Source: Solirubrobacterales bacterium
GTDB lineage: Bacteria > Actinomycetota > Thermoleophilia > Solirubrobacterales > Solirubrobacteraceae
Assembly (NCBI GenBank): GCA_003157595.1
Contig: PMKB01000081.1
Span: 1-7,557, forward strand
Direction of reading: 5' to 3'
Length of the DNA: 7,557 nt
The translations under genes and the position numbers were made by a program. Shown piece by piece: positions 5,887 through 7,557 of this stretch (position 1 is its first letter; the number at the start of each line of letters is the position of its first letter). The notes below the pieces were generated by a model. That model was not told the DNA's origin and searched no databases. It saw only the letters and a program-made list of their open reading frames with translations.

Positions 5887-6229
5887 GCAAGCCGTCGTGT
5901 TTCCATCCGAACGCAGCCACCGCTCGGCGGCCGCCGAGACCGATCCGCCCGTCTCGGCGACCTTGGCGCGCGTTCGGACGGTCGCACGATGTTGTCCTCC
6001 TGTGCGGTCGGCCTGAGCCGGTCGCGTCAACAGGCGGCGCGTGACGGGCTCGCGATCGGACCGACGGCAACCACGGCGATCGCGGGCTGGAGCGTGACTG
6101 TCGGCGTGGTGGGTCGCCCGGATCCTCCCTCTCCTCCGTCCGGGCGGCCCACGGTGCCGGCGAATCCACATCCACCCGCCAATCGATCACGCGGATCTCG
6201 CCGGTCGGTGCGGCGGCGAGGCCGACCGG
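5887..6229. other. Intergenic stretch without a supported protein gene
   Basis: Frames that stay open here on either strand continue through the tRNA-Cys gene and give Arg/Pro/Ser-rich translations without family motifs, so they are treated as non-coding. What the stretch does hold is the stem-loop series at 5906-6152, a 16-bp perfect palindrome at 5923-5938, and an inverted repeat at 6200-6230 that ends on the first base of tRNA-Cys. Confidence 0.6.
5893..6152 (+). ncRNA. Candidate structured RNA: successive stem-loops with C-rich loops
   Basis: No convincing protein frame covers this stretch. From left to right: stem 1, TCCGAACGC (5906-5914) with GCGTTCGGA (5970-5978), extended by GCCA/TGGC (5916-5919/5964-5967) and enclosing an inner hairpin. 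Stem 2 abuts it directly, 5979-5987 with 6002-6010 (9 pairs, two G-U), with loop GATGTTGTCCTCCT. A short GCCTG/CAGGC stem follows (6011-6015/6031-6035). Stem 3 is 6047-6058 with 6077-6088 (12 pairs, two G-U). Stem 4 is 6109-6122 with 6139-6152 (14 pairs, one G-U), its loop made almost only of C and T with CCTCC at both ends. A promoter lies just upstream. GC-rich DNA forms hairpins by chance, so only stem 4 is individually striking. Strand and transcript limits are inferred. Confidence 0.3.
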
Positions 6230-6230
6230 C
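6200..6230. repeat. 9-bp perfect inverted repeat abutting tRNA-Cys
   Basis: GCCGGTCGG (6200-6208) is complementary to CCGACCGGC (6222-6230), with a 13-nt loop. The right arm includes base 1 of the tRNA acceptor stem, so the hairpin and the mature acceptor fold compete for one base. It may mark the 5' processing boundary or be incidental in this GC-rich DNA. Confidence 0.5.
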
Positions 6231-6301
6231 GCCCGGTAGCCGAACGGTGAAGGCAGCGGCCTGCAAAGCCGCGTACGCGGGTTCGACTCCCGCCCGGGCG
6301 T
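6230..6301 (+). tRNA. tRNA-Cys (anticodon GCA)
   Basis: The cloverleaf is complete. The acceptor CGCCCGG (6230-6236) pairs with CCGGGCG (6294-6300) at all seven positions. TA is followed by a three-pair D stem, GCC/GGC. The anticodon stem is GCGGC/GCCGC (6256-6260/6268-6272) with loop CTGCAAA and anticodon GCA. The variable loop is GTAC, and the T arm is GCGGG-TTCGACT-CCCGC. The discriminator is T6301, as tRNA-Cys requires. CCA is not encoded (TTTCA follows). The first base is C rather than the usual G; a G at 6229 opposite T6301 might extend the stem, but the 7-bp reading is standard. No promoter was found close by, so read-through from 5858-5886 is possible. Confidence 0.95.
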
Positions 6302-6542
6302 TTCAGCAGGCTCCACCCAGGGCCGTCGGCACCCGACATCCGCCGACACGCCGAACTCCGGCCCCGCGCACAACACGTCCCGTGGCCGACCGCAGTCCGC
6401 GCACCGCCGACATGTCCACGCCAATGCGATCCGGGTATTCGAGCTCGACGAAGGGCTCACATTGATCGTTGGTCCGGGCCGCGACGCGAGCAGCTATGAG
6501 GTCGCGGTCGTCGGCGGTGCGCCGCCACCGTAGGCTGCCATC
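6302..6542. other. Spacer between tRNA-Cys and the TSUP gene
   Basis: No complete gene is seen. In the last third a plus-strand frame from about 6423 to the TAG at 6531-6533 reads like protein (IRVFELDEGLTLIVGPGRD, then SSYEVAVVGG). Codon positions there behave like coding DNA, with the second position poorest in G/C. It lacks an ATG or GTG start, the first possible one being TTG at 6462. It could be the worn end of a former gene. Confidence 0.3.
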
Positions 6543-6545
6543 GTG
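6531..6545 (+). promoter_or_regulatory. Possible -10 element for a leaderless TSUP transcript
   Basis: TAGGCT (6531-6536) fits the actinobacterial TANNNT -10 pattern and is followed by exactly six bases before the GTG at 6543. That spacing would place the transcript start on or next to the start codon. No Shine-Dalgarno sequence precedes the GTG, which agrees with a leaderless message. No clear -35 is visible. Confidence 0.4.
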
Positions 6546-7361
6546 CCGTGGGAATGGCCTGTCGGGGCGCTCTGCGCGTTCCTGCTGACGATTGCGACCA
6601 CGCCGGCCGGGGTGTCCGGGGCGGTGCTCCTGCTGCCGATCCAGCTCAGCGTCCTTCACGTACCGAGCCCCGCGGTTACGCCGACGAACCTGCTCTTCAA
6701 CGTCGGCGCTGTACCCGGCGGTTTGATCCGGTTCTGGCGCGAGCGTCGCCTCTTCAACGATCTGACTTGGCTGCTCGTTGCTGGCACGCTGCCGGGTGTG
6801 GTCGCTGGCGCGATCATCCGAGTCGAACTGCTCTCAGGCAGCACGGCGTTCATGCTCGTCGCGGCCGGCGTCTTGCTGCCACTCGGACTCTGGCTCGCGC
6901 TCGGCAGCCAGCGACTGCCGCCGGCTCGACCCTCACCATCCCCGCACGCCCGTCGCGTGATCTGGGCGCTCTCGCTCATCGTCGGGACCGTCGGCGGGAT
7001 CTACGGCATCGGCGGCGGGTCGCTGCTCGCGCCGATCCTGCTCGCCGCCGGCTTCTCGGCCTACGAGGTCGCGCCCGCGACCCTCACCGCGACTTTCCTC
7101 ACCTCGATCGGCGGGATCGCGACCTACCTTGTGCTGCAGGCAACGCACGGCGGCGCGATCGCGCCCGACTGGGCGCTCGCCGCGTTCCTCTGCGCCGGCG
7201 GGTTCCTCGGCAGCTACCTCGGCGCGCGACTCCAACGCCACCTCCCCGAGCGCGCGCTGCGACGCCTGCTCGGACTGATCGCCTGCCTCGTCGCAGCCCG
7301 CTACATCCAGACCGCGATCCAGCCCGCGCCCGCCCGTCCCGCGCACGCCACTACGAGATGA
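6543..7361 (+). CDS. TSUP (TauE/SafE, DUF81) family membrane permease
   Basis: The 272-residue protein is an inner-membrane permease of the TSUP family, whose characterised members export sulfite, sulfoacetate or related anions. It shows the two-halves design. The first half starts with a helix and TTPAGVSGAVLLLPIQLS (19-36), PTNLLFNVGAVPGG (47-60) and RFWRERR. The second half has GTVGGIYGIGGGSLLAPILL (148-167), LTATFLTSIGGIATYLV and GGFLGSYLGARL. About eight hydrophobic segments are present, split by a Pro/Ser-rich loop near 124-136. Length is normal for the family. GTG at 6543 is chosen because no in-frame ATG or GTG lies upstream before the TAG at 6531, and the first helix follows directly. 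Its substrate cannot be read from sequence; sulfite is a guess supported only by nearby cysteine-related genes. Confidence 0.88.
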   Translation: MPWEWPVGALCAFLLTIATTPAGVSGAVLLLPIQLSVLHVPSPAVTPTNLLFNVGAVPGGLIRFWRERRLFNDLTWLLVAGTLPGVVAGAIIRVELLSGSTAFMLVAAGVLLPLGLWLALGSQRLPPARPSPSPHARRVIWALSLIVGTVGGIYGIGGGSLLAPILLAAGFSAYEVAPATLTATFLTSIGGIATYLVLQATHGGAIAPDWALAAFLCAGGFLGSYLGARLQRHLPERALRRLLGLIACLVAARYIQTAIQPAPARPAHATTR

Positions 7362-7363
7362 CG

Positions 7364-7388
7364 CACCGAGCGTGTCGCTCGCGCGGTG
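7364..7388 (+). terminator. Hairpin just after the TSUP gene
   Basis: CGAGCG (7367-7372) pairs with CGCTCG (7376-7381) around TGT. Alternatively CACC (7364-7367) pairs with GGTG (7385-7388), closing an outer stem with a 3-nt bulge. It begins three bases after the stop codon. There is no T tract, so terminator function is uncertain. The remaining bases to 7557 hold no supported gene, only a 10-bp direct repeat, GGACCCGGCC, at 7495-7504 and 7510-7519. Confidence 0.3.
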
Positions 7389-7557
7389 AAGATGTCATGT
7401 CGGGTGCCTCGCCCTCGGGTGCTCGCAATGGACGACTTGCGACAGCCCGCCACGTTCGGTCGCTCGCTCCTGCCATCGCCCGGTTGCGGGTGCCGGACCC
7501 GGCCATCAAGGACCCGGCCCACCGCGAGATTACGTAGTCGACATCGCGTGGCCAGCC

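Noticed and set aside
5849..6465. Open frames on both strands (5849-6460 minus, 5989-6465 plus)
   Set aside because: Both run straight through the intact tRNA-Cys and have low-complexity Arg/Pro/Ser translations.
7495..7519. Two copies of GGACCCGGCC 5 bp apart
   Set aside because: It is only two short copies in GC-rich DNA, not an array or CRISPR, and no att-site or integrase context is visible.
6548..7537. 329-residue plus-strand frame overlapping the TSUP gene
   Set aside because: It is a +2 shadow with Arg/Ala/Pro-rich text; the 6543-7361 frame has the clear permease motifs.
7391..7557. ATG frame open to the right edge
   Set aside because: The translation is Arg/Pro/Cys-rich with no recognisable motif and no ribosome site. 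It may only be open because of high GC, and it cannot be judged at the window edge.

Overview
The window is high-GC DNA with strong G/C at third codon positions, sparse Shine-Dalgarno sites, GTG/ATG starts and two tRNA-type sequences without an encoded CCA end. This suits a high-GC actinobacterium. The protein styles (GT-C membrane protein, DUF4395, actinobacterial amidohydrolase) hint at Thermoleophilia/Solirubrobacterales, but that placement is inference. No insertion sequence, CRISPR array or phage gene was seen.

Layout from left to right. (1) The 3' part of a serine acetyltransferase gene (1-453, +). (2) A tRNA-His-like sequence that has lost half of its D arm (476-542, -). (3) A tightly coupled minus-strand pair: a cysteine-dioxygenase-like cupin (596-1102) preceded by an amidohydrolase_2 protein (1099-2025), with ATGA overlap. 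(4) Divergent from it across only 23 bp, a GT-C-like polytopic membrane protein (2049-3497, +), ending at a strong G7/C7 hairpin. (5) Convergent to that, a minus-strand operon of three genes: DUF4395 membrane protein (5217-5759), a four-TM protein made of two tandem copies of one module (4227-5213), and a small secreted beta-rich protein (3640-4230). Gene ends and starts nearly touch or overlap, and one good promoter with an embedded palindrome lies upstream (5836-5864). (6) A 670-bp stretch without a convincing intact protein gene, holding a divergent plus-strand promoter, a run of stem-loops that may be a structured RNA, and an intact tRNA-Cys (6230-6301). (7) A TSUP/TauE-SafE family permease (6543-7361, +), possibly leaderless, followed by about 200 bp without a supported gene.

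How the parts may work together. Several genes touch cysteine or sulfur: cysE (cysteine synthesis), the CDO-like cupin (thiol oxidation), the TSUP permease (sulfite/organosulfonate export in characterised members), tRNA-Cys, and a DUF4395 protein with two CxxC pairs. They lie in separate transcription units, so a shared role is only a hypothesis. The most unusual items are the stem-loop series at 5906-6152, two of whose loops carry UCCUCC-type (anti-Shine-Dalgarno-like) sequence, and the internally duplicated membrane protein within the coupled operon.
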